Shown in pieces: positions 45,420-59,275 of a DNA stretch of 64,000 bases (positions within the stretch are counted from its first letter, which is position 1; every line of letters begins with the position of its first letter). Made by a program: the position numbers and the translations under genes. The notes beneath the pieces were generated by a model. The model ran no database searches. It worked only from the letters and a program-made list of their open reading frames with translations, and was not told the DNA's origin. The stretch spans positions 124,001 to 188,000 of the forward strand of contig JAZGTH010000040.1 in the NCBI GenBank assembly GCA_036877525.1, given 5' to 3'. Source of the stretch: Chromobotia macracanthus. Taxonomy: Eukaryota > Chordata > Actinopteri > Cypriniformes > Botiidae.

Positions 45420-45491
45420 ATGAGTGGAGGGGAAATCATCTGTCAGGGCTGGCTCAGAAAGTCTCCACCCGAGAAGAAACTGCGGAGATAT
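45420..45491 (+). CDS. gab2: GRB2-associated-binding protein 2, first coding exon
   Basis: Encodes MSGGEIICQGWLRKSPPEKK and then LRRY, ending at a consensus gtgagt donor in phase 0. This is the start of the N-terminal PH domain of the GAB scaffold family. GAB proteins are docking proteins at the plasma membrane that link receptor kinases and GRB2 to SHP2 and PI3K. Gab2 is chosen over gab1 because the exon ends KKLRRY, as I recall for GAB2 (KKLKRY in GAB1), and because NARS2 and GAB2 are neighbours in the same orientation in human. The remaining exons lie beyond 64000; no second exon is seen in 18.5 kb, consistent with the long first intron of this gene. Confidence 0.92.
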
Positions 45492-46857
45492 GTGAGTGTT
45501 TTGAAAGCGCAATGCTGAAACAGTGATGAAAAATACTGGGAACTTTTGTTACAAATGATTAAAAGATCGCAATCCGATCATCAGTAAGAAAGAATATCAA
45601 TACAGTGGGCGATATTTGTTTAGATCGGTTTAGTTTAGAAAACCAACAAATTCTGATAATGTTACCTCTAGAATTAGGTGTTATGTAATGCCTATATCCT
45701 TTACATAATGCATAAAGTAAACTTTAACAAATTACTGTAATCAAACGAACAGTGTGTAAAATGTGGTCGAAATATGCTTTATCGCAGTGGTCAACAGATA
45801 TCTAGTGTAAAGCCAGTACGGGTGGCCGATGTAAAGCCAATGTATACATAACACAAGTAAATAATGAAATTTGTTAAAAACAAACAAGCATGTACTTTGC
45901 ACAATGTTTACTCCAAATGCACTAAAAGCATCTTTAAGAGCGTTAGCTTATGTCAGCCTGACTAAACAAGGGCAGATTATATGAGCTGTCTGATACTGAC
46001 TGTGTTATTGTTGTCTTGCCCTAGCAGGTGCGACCAGTGTTGCGATCCCAGGATCTTACCTTGTTTATCTCTCTATAATGTAAAAAGGAAAAATTCACTT
46101 AGTTTTATGTACCAACACCATTGTTGAAACTCACTATATGTTTATTATTCAGGAAGACCACCAATAATGCCTGCTTTGTCTTATGATTATAAAATTATTA
46201 TAATCTGGATTTAATTGGAACTAAAGAAGCTGTGCACAGTAGGGTTTAAAGACAACATAGAGACACCGTCTGTCTCCTAATTTTGTTTTGGACAGCTGGC
46301 AACACAACTGTTACTATTAAAAGGGCAGAAACTGTTTACTGCTTTGCTTTCATCTGTTATCAGTTGCTGAATTATTGTTAACTGGAGAGCACGTTGGACC
46401 TGTAGATTTTTGTCCACACATCCTGCTTTGGTTCATGTACATTGGGGACTATAGCATTCTGCTTTGCCAGACCAGATAATGCACCCTGCACAAAAAGCTG
46501 GAACGCCCTCAATGTTCGATCTCATAAATACAGCTGTCTCATGTTTATCTACAGTGTTGCATTACCGGACTCTCCATCCTCCTACCTAACTTTGCCATGA
46601 TGTCATCTTTTTCCCTGTCTTTTTCTCTTTCCTCCTCTCCGGGTTTCTTTGGGAGAGCCCATATCTGTGTGTCCTCAGATTCACACATGCTAGGTCATTT
46701 CCTCATTGTCTTACACATAAAGCAGCCCTGTCTTATGTAGAGCTGCACAGGAACTGCTAATGTCAAAATAAGTGGGCAGCTGGGGCTGGGAGGAGGAAAA
46801 ACAGACATGTTTTCCTTATAACTGAAGGTCAATGCTCCTTGAAAATAAGTTTTTAAA

Positions 46858-47151
46858 TGCATACTTCAGCTCAAAATGAAAAATATGTTGTATGTACTGC
46901 CTAATGTTGTTCTAAACCCTTATGCTGTTTCTTACTGTGGAATTTTCGAACAGATATTACACATTGCTATGTATTTGCTATACAACAACTGTCTATAGCG
47001 ATCAGGGACATTTTGTTTGGTCAAAAGTGTTAAAAAAATCCAAAATGACTACTGTTGTGTTTACAATGGGTTAAAAAATGGGTTTAGAACATGAGACATA
47101 AGGGTAAGTTAATATGACAGAATTTTCATTTTTGAGAAAATGGTTTATTTA
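46858..47151. mobile_element. Short inverted-repeat element
   Basis: Left end cttcagctcaaaatgaaaaa and right end gacagaattttcatttttgagaaaatggtttat are approximate inverses. Same family as 33815. Confidence 0.6.
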
Positions 47152-50019
47152 AACTACAGGCAGAACAGTGGTTTTAAAGTCTTTTGTGTCTAAAAATGTT
47201 CTTCCCACGTAACGGAACCATACAAAATCCAGGTAAAGTATTTGGACATGCAGCAGATGTTCTTGAATTGGCTAGACAGCAGAGAGTAAGCCTGTGTTGA
47301 GAGGACTAATTGTCCCATCTAAAAATTCCTTCCACTTAACCAGGCTGGTGCTGGACAATGATGGCCATTTAGCTGCTGAATTGTGGTCATCTGACTTTAC
47401 TGACATCTTAATGTAGAGAGATATTTTAAGCAGCTGTGGATTTCAGCATTCCATAAGCAAGGTGTTTTTAGGGCAAAGAAAAGTGACTTACTGTCAGCTG
47501 TAAAAGTTTATATTTTGGTTATTAATTGATTGTTTTAGTCCTTTTAACCTTTTTTGATTTAATAAGGAGTTCCAGTTGGAGGTAAGCCTGTAAATAGCGG
47601 AAAGTTGAACTTTGTACAACATGTAAGAACTGACTGATGGCTAGATTTATAGTGATTGATTGGTACACCTTGCATGACAGTGGTTCCAGCATCAATCCAT
47701 GTGTCTATTTACAGTGAACTTAAAATTGGTCTGGTGACACAATCACATCAAATGAGAACATATTTGATGTTTAATGTGCAGTCAAATGGAGCACAATTTT
47801 GTATCAATGAGATGGGTAGAGCTACCCAGAAAAACACCAACAGATGCTGTTACTATTATGGCTGTTTAGGATACAACTCAGTTTTACATGGAAAAGATTT
47901 TAAAGCTTGTAGCTTGATCACAACACGCCTGGTTAGGACACAGTGTGGGAATTAGAACTTCCTTCTCTAGTATGTTTCCTCCATTTCAACTATGCATAAT
48001 TTTTGTGCTTTTTACTTTTGTGATTTTTTTGATGTGCAGTACAAACTCAGGTGTATTTAAAGTACTGCAGGTAAATACATGTTTAAAACGTATCTCCATA
48101 ACGTCAATCATGTCATGTAAATAATATGCAAATACACAAGGCAAACACTTTGAGCAGTTACAGCCCTGTAGCAACAGTTGAAAACTGACGTAGAAGATTT
48201 GCTGAAGCTGTTTTTGTCCTTTTTGGGAGAGTCATCTTTATTTGCCAAGTTTTTAGAAAATCCTTTTCTGTTTTTTTTAATTATTTAATTCTTTATAGAA
48301 TTCCAGATTTTCTGCTGAAGAAATATCTCTGTTTGCATTATTGAAGAGAATGATATTGGTGCTTGTGTTGTATATGAGCATGAAAGCAAATTAGTAACTG
48401 AAGACACTTATGCAGCAGTACCAATCTTATTCTCCCCCCTCCCCCCTTAATTTTAGCAGATGGAACATTCCATATTTTGTGGTTCGCAATAGCTTTTTTA
48501 TATAGGTAATGCTTAAGAAAAAACTGATTCTCATGAAACAAGTTGCATAGCTAGGTTTCACTACACCACTGTCACATGATTCTGCAACATTAATGTAATT
48601 TTTGTGCTTTACCACCTTGCCATGTAAACACTGTATTTTTATTTTATTTTATACTATATTACAGTAAAAATACTATTAGTAAAAATACTATTATACAAAT
48701 ATTTAGTATAAGTTACAGCACAACAAATACTACCATTATGATAAAGTATAGATACATTTACTATCTCTTTGCTTTACAGTAATAGGAGGTTTTTATAGCC
48801 TGAAGGTATGAGAAAATAAGCTTAATTAGTCTAAAAATAAGCTTAATTTTTAGTCTTCTGATTTTGAACCTGGACGTATTTTTGCAGGTTTTATGATATT
48901 TACCTAGTTTAAGTGTAATGCTTTACTAGTCAGTGTATGTAATTCCATCAATAAAATTCATTTTCAGTCATTTTCCTGTGTGACCTATGAAGCCGCACCA
49001 AAGGTTGCATCACTTCAGACTGCAATAAAACCAAAGGTCGGAAATGGAGGGACAATTCTGGCATTTCCTATCTTGACTTCTCACTTCCTTTTCCTACAAC
49101 TGCCATCGGCTTCCTCTTTGACTATTCTCATTTAAATCTGTTGATCCTATTTCACATTTAAAAGGTTCCTGAATGTTTCTTTCTGCATGGCAGTTGTAAT
49201 CAAAATAACCCAACTGTGTGTGTAACGTGAGTATTCCACAGCAATAGCAGTAGTTGGTACCACCCACTCTGCTGTTTCTGGTCTGACCTCACCTCCCAAA
49301 CATCTCTGTTTGCATAATCCATCGCTACATTCCTGCATGATCATATCGAGAGAAGGTGACTGTATACTGCCTGCTCTAAATTCCCTCACCACACTGTTTT
49401 GTAATCTGAAAAATGTGCACTCCCTGTGCGTTTGTATTGACCCTTTTGTAGTGTCTATATGTTTGTGTCTGGGTGGGGGTCCGCATGTTTTGAGAGCAGA
49501 CGCACACACAGTTGCCGCCTGTGCTGGTTGTGTTTTGCAGCGGGTTGCTGGGAAGTCTTATCCTCTGAGGTCAACATGAACAGTTCCTGCTTTGACAGAC
49601 AGGCCAGTACTCAAAAACACATTCTCATTGTTCCATGTGATCTGTCAAATGTTGGATTTGCCCTCAATACCAAAAATACAGACAGCTGTATGTCTTTTGA
49701 GTGCTGTGAGACATTCAACTAAATGTGTCTGTTAATGTGCCTATAGATTGCTATTCAATGACTTGTAGTTCAAAACACACAATCAAAGCCTAGCCATAAG
49801 TGTTAAACTTCAAAACCCCTTTCACACTGTGCTATGGACAGAAATGATACCTCAAATTGCATGGCTTGTTGATGTGCTATTAAAATCAGTAGCAAAAAAT
49901 CGCAATCCCAAGCCTGCATATCTAGAAACAGGACTATCATGACTATCTAACTATCTGTCTACCAGACTATCTTGAGGGTAAGCTGTTCAGGCCTGAGCCA
50001 GTAGGAAACCATATAACAA

Positions 50020-50110
50020 ATCCTAGCAACACCATAGCAACCACCCAAATCACCCTAACTTCCTGGCAGTGATAAGCTAGCATCACTTTTTCATAAAAGA
50101 AAATGATCTA
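50020..50110 (-). repeat. Short ttgctatgg-type repeat
   Basis: tagcaacaccatagcaaccacccaaatcaccc is the inverse of the ggtggttgct-type minisatellite-like sequence at 53050. Confidence 0.45.
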
Positions 50111-53049
50111 GCTCCGACTTCTTGGCATAATATTTACCTTAACAATCACATAGCAATTCCTATGGTTGTAAAACTATTTACAACACCCACAATATTGTGG
50201 CAGTGAGATTTCAGACAAAAGTAAATAATTAGGATTCTAATTCACAATACAGATGTAAACAACGGTAGTTCCCTGCTTGTTTCCACCTTATTTAGTAGAG
50301 ATAAAAGTAGAATATAAATTACAACGCTTATCCATAATGGGCTTCCCTTAAATGAGGCTATTATATTTGACACATTTTTCTGACCTTCTCAAGCCAGGAT
50401 ATTACAGTCAAGATGGAAGATCTTTAATAGTAAATAACCCTGGTCTCACCGTGTCCTGTGAATCTACCTGTTTGTGTTTAGAATCGAACACTTGACAGCA
50501 CCAGGAGGGGAAATGAGTGGGATGTGTTTGGGCTTTATTGTGACTTTTTTCAAAGTCTACTGTTTTTCAAAGCGACGAAACAAAGCATGTGTTTTCAACA
50601 TAGGAAATCAAATCCCATTAATAACGATCTTGTGACTTAAAAATGTATTAGTCCTTTTATAAGGATTTTAAGATTGGCTGCCATGGCTAAATATACATGT
50701 GATGTTTTGTAATAGGAAATACAGTTCAGAGGTATGTTTATGTATGACTATCCCCCTGATGATCGTGGGTCTCAAAAAGATTTGAATGTATAGTCAAAAT
50801 AAGGTTGCTTCTCACTGCCAGAGGTTTTTCAAAACCTCCATTGTGACTTGGTGCCTGTTTTATAAACTAATTCACAACTGGGTGACATTCATTTAACTCT
50901 TGGCATGTGCACACACTGTTCCCTCTCCATATTTACAAAGTATGCTGACTAATTATATACACTTTCATGCTTTAAAAGATGTCAGGTTATTTATAACTAA
51001 ATATAAAGCTTAAATTTTACATAAAACAAATGGTTTTATTGGAAAATAAATTATGAAAACGATTGTTTTTCTGGCATTCTCAGCTACATTGTTTAATTTG
51101 TTAATTAAATACTAAATACCATTAGCAAGTGTTTGTTTAGATATATTAAACAATATTACAATATTAATTTAACAATATCAAATGTTTTTGTAGCTTATTT
51201 AATTAAAATCTCTGTAGAAAAAATGAATTGATAGTTGGGAGGTCTGAATTATTTGTGAGAATCAGTTTGGTTTGATGAACTGAAATGAACTGATTCATTG
51301 ATTCGTTAATGACTCTGTCTTGTTTACGAAGTTGCAGTATAGATACAGATATACATAGTTATTTAACAAATCATGTGATCTCAACATGACCACCTTCAAT
51401 GCAGACACTGTCAGCCATGTAGTTATTTAACATTTGCCCTAAACATTTTGAAGCTTCTTAGCAACATTGTTGCTCTCTGGTTGAAAATAATTACTGGTCA
51501 GGGCTATAAAATATTGTTAAAAGACTGAAAAATACAGAGGTATTTATTTTTTTACAAATTACCTTATAATAATAATAACCTTCACTTCCCAATATCAGCT
51601 TATCCACATGGACACACATTCCCAGTGTTCTCTGAGTCCTAGCACACCAGCCCTGTCAGGATCTATTTGTCAATGATGCTTGGAGATTATGAGCGGTTAT
51701 TACGGAAGGACTTTTTTATGGAAACTGGATCGTTAAAACATTTGTCTGTTCTGACACAGAGGGCACCCATACAGGTGATATCATCATATAAAGTATGATG
51801 CATGTGATTGGATGAGCCCCTGTGTGTGTACAGAGGGCTGCTCTTGATTGAAAGTGCTTCATGCTGCTTGGTCATGATGGGAGAGGAGCTGTGTTGGCTT
51901 TACTCCCATCTACTTCAAATGCTGTCAGACAAAGCTCCTGTTACTTATCCCAGGCCTCTGTGAAATACCCCGCCCCTCTTTTAAAAGCATGATAAAGCTT
52001 ATAGAAGAGTGTTAACATTACCAGGGAAATACTTCAATTTTGAAGTGTTTGTCCTACCAGTTATTAGATTTTTATTGAACAAGAAAACAGATTACTTACA
52101 AATTTTACAAAACAGTGTTTGTTTTGGGGGGAATATTCTAGTCAATTTTAAAGATAACCTATGATTGTTGTTAGGCAATCATATATGTTATTGTAAGAAG
52201 TCAGAGGTCAGTGTAATTTCAACATAATTTGTTTTATTGTCTGGTGAAGAATTCATGTGAAGAACTACTTTACCCATAATGCATTAGATCCACAAATCTG
52301 AGATGCCACTTATTACGATACAATATGCAAATAAGCTTAGCAACCAGCAAACCCATCCCACAAAGCATTGCAAGTTGTGTAATTGAGATATAGAAATAAT
52401 CTTTACAGACATTTTGTTCATTATTAAATTAATCTGAAATTGATGGGTATTTGATTATATGATGGGTTACTAAGATAAAGGGTGCAGTATTTAACAAATC
52501 ATGTGATCTCAACATAACCACTTTTAAGTGCAGACCATCTTTATGCAGATTAAAATAGCATCTTCTAGGTCACCGTTCTGATCAGAGTATTATTCTCATG
52601 GAAGTTTGCATCATCTTAATCATATCTGTCAACAGTACTATTCATTTCTTTGTAAGTGACTCTGCACCTTTAAAACATCCAATGAGTTAGCATTATGTTC
52701 AGTGCTATGAACTGTTGATGTGTTAATGCACCTCAGTGTAAAAACAAAGAACTTAGTGATCTTCACAGCATCTGTTAAATCATTATCACTCAGTGTTGAA
52801 ATGCAGAGGAGGCCTGTTGCATTTCTCTGTGTGTACATCAGTTTACACTTTCTGGATGGATGGTTAATCATTCTGGTTGACTCTGATGCTGTAACATGCC
52901 AGAATTTCATTGTCTTTACCCACATTTAGAGTACAGCCAAATAGAAGTGTGAAGTTCTTCAGATGTTTGGTCCATGTTTACCACTGATTGTAGAATTCTT
53001 ACACTAAACATACAACATGCAACAACTTGTTCATATTAACTAGATTTTT

Positions 53050-53205
53050 ACAACACAGTGTTGTGGGTGGTTGTCAGGGTATTGTTGCATGGTTGCTATG
53101 GCTTTCTGTGTTTTTAGCAAATTGCTGTGCAGTTACTAGGGTGTTCAGGGTGGTTGCTCAGACGTTGCTAGGTTGTTTCTAGATTGTGTGGTTGTTTACC
53201 ACCAC
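53050..53205 (+). repeat. Degenerate ggttgctaggg-type minisatellite
   Basis: Irregular copies of gtggttgct, ttgctatgg, ttactagggtg and ttgctaggttg over about 150 bp. Confidence 0.5.
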
Positions 53206-54900
53206 AAAGCTCTTTGATATTCTGTTTTCTTGCCTATTTCATATTGGCTGCCAAGCAAAGCTCAGACCAGACACTTAGAAAACGAATAGCAGAAGAATAG
53301 TAGAAGAATCTGCATTTTTCGAGATAACATTCATGTCCAATGATGACCCTTTGACCCTTTGCAAGGGTCACAAGTTTGTTGATATTAAGTATGGTATGTA
53401 CATACAGTAAACGGAGTTAAATGATATCTGTCAATAACTAAGTCACCCCAAAAAACATGAACATGATTTTAAAAGATGTTTGCCATACACCTATCAGAAA
53501 TGTCACGAGTTGAGTCAAACCCAACAGTGTGCCCCCGAATCTGGTTCAGCTTTCAGGCACAAAACAGCACAGATGGCAGAGAGCAGAGGAAGTGGCACAA
53601 AGAATTCTGATGAGCCAGAATGCTTTGCTGTCACTCAGCGCTCTCAAGTGTTTTTTATGAATGGATCGGGGCGCCCATTCAATCCCAGCTATGGAGTTGG
53701 AACTCCTTTTTCAAAAATGAGTGGGTGTGGAGCAAAGAAGTCTGATTGGATCCAGCGATCAGCACCCAGCGGCTTTATTCATGAGTGACGCACATGTCTT
53801 TTGATCGTCAAGGCACGGATGCTGTTAAAACACTGAATAATATTTGCTAGAGCTCTGCACCTTGTGAAGACCATTGACCAGATGAATGCAGAACATTGCG
53901 CTTGTAGCTCGGCTCGTCAGGCAGTATAAGACTCTAAACAGCTTAATTGGTCTTCTGTCTTTAAACTCTCAGTCTTTTTGCTTTCCCTCTAGTTTCCTTT
54001 CTTACAAGGCACATCCCTCCTTTCCATTAGCCTAGAGCTTCTTTTAGAAAGTAAATGTAATCCTTCTGTATTTTGTTTGCTTTTTCCCAGTTGCCATCAA
54101 TGGTACGCATATGACTGTCTCAAGAAGCATGCTCTGTGCAAGTATGCAAAATGGCTATGAAGTGCTGTACTACATGGACAAATGAATGTTGACCCTTTCT
54201 AATTAATTTCAGCTACACCTATTACTAACAGGTCTATAAAATTAGAAGCATCCAATCTGCAGAAGTTGACATAATGACATTCTAAAGAATTGTGCATTTC
54301 CAACATTGTAGCAACCCGATTGAACACTTCTAGGCAATAGAGTTGACCCTAGTTAACCCTAGTTATTAAAACATTAACCCTAAAGCCCACTGTAGTGCCC
54401 CTAGAGGCAGCGATGAGAATGCAATAAGTACTTGACATTTCAGAAAGCAAGAGAGCTAGAAGCATGTGCATTCACACACTTTAGGGCATGTTTCAGGCTA
54501 AGTTTTATCCGTTTACTATCAGTGAACCTCAGATTTGAAGCCACTGCAGAAATCCATGTTGATATTTGCTATTGTACTTTGAATCTGGAGCATGTGTTTG
54601 TGTGTGAGGGTGTGTGCTGTTGGGGGGGTTTATCTACACTTGGAACGCAACCCAGCTGTTGACCCTCAAAACATCACTGTTTTGACTATTGGGGAAGTAG
54701 AAAGGTTTAATGCAAATTGCAGTGGGACTCTCAAGCATCTGTGCAAGATTACTTCTGAAGGTAATGACACCCTCAGCCACAATGTTTAATCTCCATGTGG
54801 GTCAGACAAGCACCTTTACCAGAGGTAAAGCGTATAGGGTACACCAAAGGGTATAGGTCTTTACAAGCTAACAAAGAGGCTGCAAACTGCCTGTCATTGG

Positions 54901-55366
54901 AGGGATAGTTCACTCCAAAAATAACAATGTTTTCATCATATGCTCACCCTCTTTTCTGTGAAACATCAAAGATGTTAGGCAGAATGCAGGACAGTGGGCA
55001 AAAAAGTCATAAGTAATCTATGGCTCATGTGCCGGTCCTCTGAATATGATAACTTTGTATGAGAAACAGACCAATTTTTAAGCAATTGTTCATGCACCAG
55101 TTTTCCCTTTGCCATAGCTTATAAACTTATTCACCAGGTTTAAAATCATTGATGCCCAATGTCATTGGTTCACATGTGTCATGTGACTGATCACAGCAAA
55201 TTTAAATACATGCAACTGCAAATGAGATTCGGGAGCTATGACAGAAGAGAAAGATTAATATATGTTGTTTTAAATAAGTGTTTCAAATAATACAGATTTG
55301 GAACAACAAAGGAACAGTAAATGATGACAAAAATTTAATTTTTAGGAAGCTATTACTTTAAAGGAA
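54901..55366. mobile_element. Short inverted-repeat element
   Basis: Left end agggatagttcactccaaaaat; right end aatgatgacaaaaatttaatttttaggaag, then tactttaaagg. Larger member of the same family as 33815, with non-family sequence inside. Confidence 0.55.
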
Positions 55367-55644
55367 CCCCTTTTTGGCTTACACACTGGACAGATCTTCA
55401 GGAAATGGTCCAGTTATGCATGCACCATAAAGCATGCCTGGGGGAATCTGTAAAACTGCATGTGCACGTAGGACTGTATGTAAATGGTGAGCCATCTTTA
55501 TACTGAGCATTCACACGTGTAGACTGTGTGTAGTATATTTTAACAACTTTCCAATGTTGTAAACTGATGTCACTTATGTAAACACAGAAACGTGACACCT
55601 GCTCAGCATGCAGGAACTAGCCTGAATCAGTCATATCCAGCTAT

Positions 55645-55667
55645 GTGTGTGTGTGTGTGTGTGTGTG
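55645..55667 (+). repeat. (TG)n microsatellite
   Basis: About 11 uninterrupted TG units. Confidence 0.95.
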
Positions 55668-57231
55668 ATTTGTGGGAGGGAGTAAATGTCTGTGGTGTGC
55701 ATGCAAAACATCTACTAGACATTTGTATTAAAGCAAGAGTGACTGGGAAAGTACAGTGCAACTGATTTTAACCACAAATTAATAATTGCTGCTTGTATAT
55801 CAAAAAAGGAGGAAAACAAAATACATACTGTTAAAAGGGGGTTTTCCAAAAAAATGCCCTTTCACACTCGTATGACTTTCTTTCCTCTGTGAGGCAAAAA
55901 ATATGATATTTAAAAGCTTTTGAAGACATTCCAGAATAGACATAACAATAATATAAAATAAATCCATATGAATATACACGATGGGTATATTCTTAGTTTT
56001 CTGAACCGATTCAATCACTTTGAATGATAAACTGAGGCAGTAGCCATTTTCAAATATAAATCATTGATCATCTTGTGTACAAAGCCAAGATCATATATGT
56101 TAATAACATGAAATCTTATTGGTTTAGGTCACATACTCAGTGCTTTTGATTACCATTTGATCTAAGCTCTGATGATTCAATTTGAGAGTGACTCTTTGCT
56201 AGCAAAAAAGTCTTGTTTACATCTTACCTGATCATCTCTATCTCATCTCTTACTTGAGTCTCTATCATTTTCTGTGATTAGAAGTATGTTGCCAAAAAGG
56301 ACATTTAAAGACACTGTTGTAGAGCTATATGTGAGTATTATCTATTTAATATGATATAGAATGTTGATGTCTTTAAAGAATCACAAATAGAAGAAAAACA
56401 CAATGTAATATATTTCCTAGGGCAGGACAGCTGTAGTTATCGGCTAGTGTGATTTTTGTTAATTTACACTTAACTGTCTGCTGTTCACACTTGCACTGGA
56501 TACATTAGCACTGGCTTCCAAATTGCTCCAGTTTGTTGCTGATATTTTTGAATGTCTTTAACAGCTTTGCATGATGTAAAGACTAAAATGCATGCTTTCT
56601 CTTTTAAGAGATGACACGTGGGTGTAGTGTTTGAGTTACACAAGACACTGTTGCTGTTCAAAACCTTTTTACTCCTGATTTCCTTAGAACTAAGCAATCA
56701 GACAAGGTGAATCTATTTTAGAACCATTTCCTCACAGTTTGGTTGATGTGGCGTGATAACAGTGAAACAATGTCTTGTAATCTTGCAGCTATGCTCACAA
56801 CCACGAAAGTTGTGTGCGCATATTATTTAGTATGTTGTCTATGTGTTTGCCCATTATTTTGTATTTATTATTTTACTCTTTAAGATAGTAATTAACTTAC
56901 TCAGTTATTTTATGCATTTTTAGATCAAAGGAGTGTCCAGTTTTTACCTTCCAATAAAGACTTGTGGTGTTGCAGTGATGATATCAGTAGTAGATTCAAT
57001 ATGGTATTATTTTGTGGTTGACATTGCATGGTTCTAATTGATTACCATATTCATATAACATAGTATGTACATGGTACTCAAAGATACTTGTGAGAAAACT
57101 GTGGTTTTACCAGGAAAAGATGTGCAGGCATAGTGCTGTTTTACGATGTGGTTAAATATTGTGATTTCTAAAAATGATCAGAGTTGTTTGAAACTGGCTG
57201 GATCAAATGTTTAAAACAGATGTGGTACATT

Positions 57232-57510
57232 TAAAAGGATTGTTACCCAAAATCTTTTTTTCATCATTTACTCACCCCTATGTTATTTCAAACCTCCATT
57301 ACGTTTTTCTTCTGTGGAACACAAAAGAAGATATTTTTAAAATGTCTCAGTGGTTTTGTGACCATACAGGGGAAGTCAGTGTGTGCAAAGGTGTTTGGTT
57401 ACCAACATTCTTCAAAATTTTTTTGTGTTTCACAGATGTTATACAGGTTTGGAATGACATAAAAGTGAGTAAATAAAAGTAACCCATTTTGGGTAAACTA
57501 TTCCTTTAAG
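57232..57510. mobile_element. Short inverted-repeat element
   Basis: Left end aaaaggattgttacccaaaatc and right end ttttgggtaaactattcctttaag are inverses. The interior holds cttctgtggaacacaaaagaagatattt and ggaatgacataaaagtgagtaaa. Best-preserved member of the family in the window. Confidence 0.75.
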
Positions 57511-58004
57511 GACGTGTGTCATCTAGACATTCAGTGTTACTGGAGACTATATGATTAAGTTTGAGAAGTGTAAATGTCAAGATCTTCTATGAATCTTCTG
57601 TCTTTAGCTTGTTCCTCTTTCTTATTTTGTTTCATTCCTACGTAGGTTGTCATGTGACCATGTCATTGATTAACTGTTGACTCATTACAGAGATTCACAA
57701 CAGTACATTGTTTGAAAGCATGGAATAATTGGTAAGCTTTAGAAGCTCAGACTGATTCTGAATGAGAACAAAATATACCCTGTAAAACAAGGTTTTGCCA
57801 AGTAACCTACACAATAAGATGTTTCAGAATTGTTTGTTGTTTTCTATGTTTTTTAGGAAACTTATAAGACTTAATTTATTTTGTGACGTTATGCAGATTG
57901 TGCTGATTGCTCATATGGTTTTATAGTATTTGGAATAGTGCCAACAAGACACATGGATCACTTTTATGATATGTTTATGGCACTTTTGTGTCTTTTTTGG
58001 AACC

Positions 58005-58162
58005 TTAAAAGCTCCAGTCCCCATTCACTGTAATTGCGCTGAGAAACTAGCACAGTCATCAGAATTTCATCTTTTATGGTCCAAAACAAAGAAAGTCAAA
58101 ATACGGTTTTGAAACAATATGAGGGTGAGTGAACTATGAGAGTTTTCATTTTTAGAAATCCC
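58005..58162. mobile_element. Partial short inverted-repeat element
   Basis: Only the right part is clear (gaaacaatatgagggtgagtgaactatgagagttttcattttt). Confidence 0.5.
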
Positions 58163-59194
58163 TGTAACATTCAGCAGCGTAGCAAACCATTCAGACTTTC
58201 TATGGAACCTACATTTGTCTTGACTGAGACAGTTTTTCCAATTCATTTAAGGTCATGTTAAATCATTGTGCGCTGAACGAGGGGATAAGACTTAATTATA
58301 AATCTGGCCTGGAGATGAAGGTAAAACAGTGAAAATGAGACAGAGATATTGGAGGCAACAGAAGACCATGTGACCTGCCCATCTGACCTACAAAAGAGCA
58401 GCTGCTCACCACAAAGTTTACCTGGCCAAACCATCATGTTCTCTGCTTTCTACTGTAAAACAAAGCTCCTAACTGCCTTGTGTGCCTCTGAGACATGACT
58501 TTATATCCATTAGGGTGTCATAGGACAGGGTGGATTGACAAACTGTCTGGATGGGCAACGTAGCCCTGAACAGGCGTGTGTTTGCTCAGCTGTGTATGTG
58601 AGGATGTGTGTTTGTATGTACAGAACAGGTACTACAGGTGGGGTGCTAAGGGCAGATTTTTGTTCTCATAAAAGCTGCAATGCTGTCAACACAATAAATA
58701 TTTAAGACCGTGCCCTTTAAGGTGTTCACATGACTGTTTGGTTTAGGAGGTTTGATCCAAATACATGCAAAAAGTTTCATCTTGGTTAATTAGTAGGGTT
58801 CATATGGGGACCAGGGACACTGTCTTTTGAAGTAATGAAGGTAGGAGCTCTTTTGGTCATCTAAGATCAGTACAGGATATGTGTGAGGCAGGGCAAAAGT
58901 AGTTTGGGGCAAAAGAGCCGGTTCAGCACAAATTAGAATTTGCAGTCTTGAAAAGAGCACAGCATATTGTATAATACTTATTTTAAAATGATAATAAAAC
59001 AATAAAAAATTATCAGCATTCATTCATATTAAAAAACAATCAAAGCTCACATCTGCAGGTGGTTATATCTAAAATTATACCATAATAATACCATAATAAT
59101 AAGAATTAGTTAACTTGCTACTAGTGCTTTAGCCAAAACTGAATACTTAAAATCTTAAGATTTGATGACATTTGAAAAGTGTTGAAAGCCAGAT

Positions 59195-59275
59195 TCAAAC
59201 TTATGTTGCCACCATAAGCAGCACAGCTCAATGTGTTGAAGCATACGTGTTTACCGCTAGGCCCTAAATAGATTT
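59195..59275 (-). mobile_element. Possible tRNA-like SINE head, degraded
   Basis: Minus strand: a ggcctagcggtaaacacg box A-like part and a gtttgaatctggct box B-like part. Weak. Confidence 0.3.

Noticed and set aside
45032..45526. 164-codon ORF over the gab2 leader and first exon
   Set aside because: It is in a different frame from gab2, reads through the gab2 donor and is explained by the locally high GC content of the CpG-rich leader.
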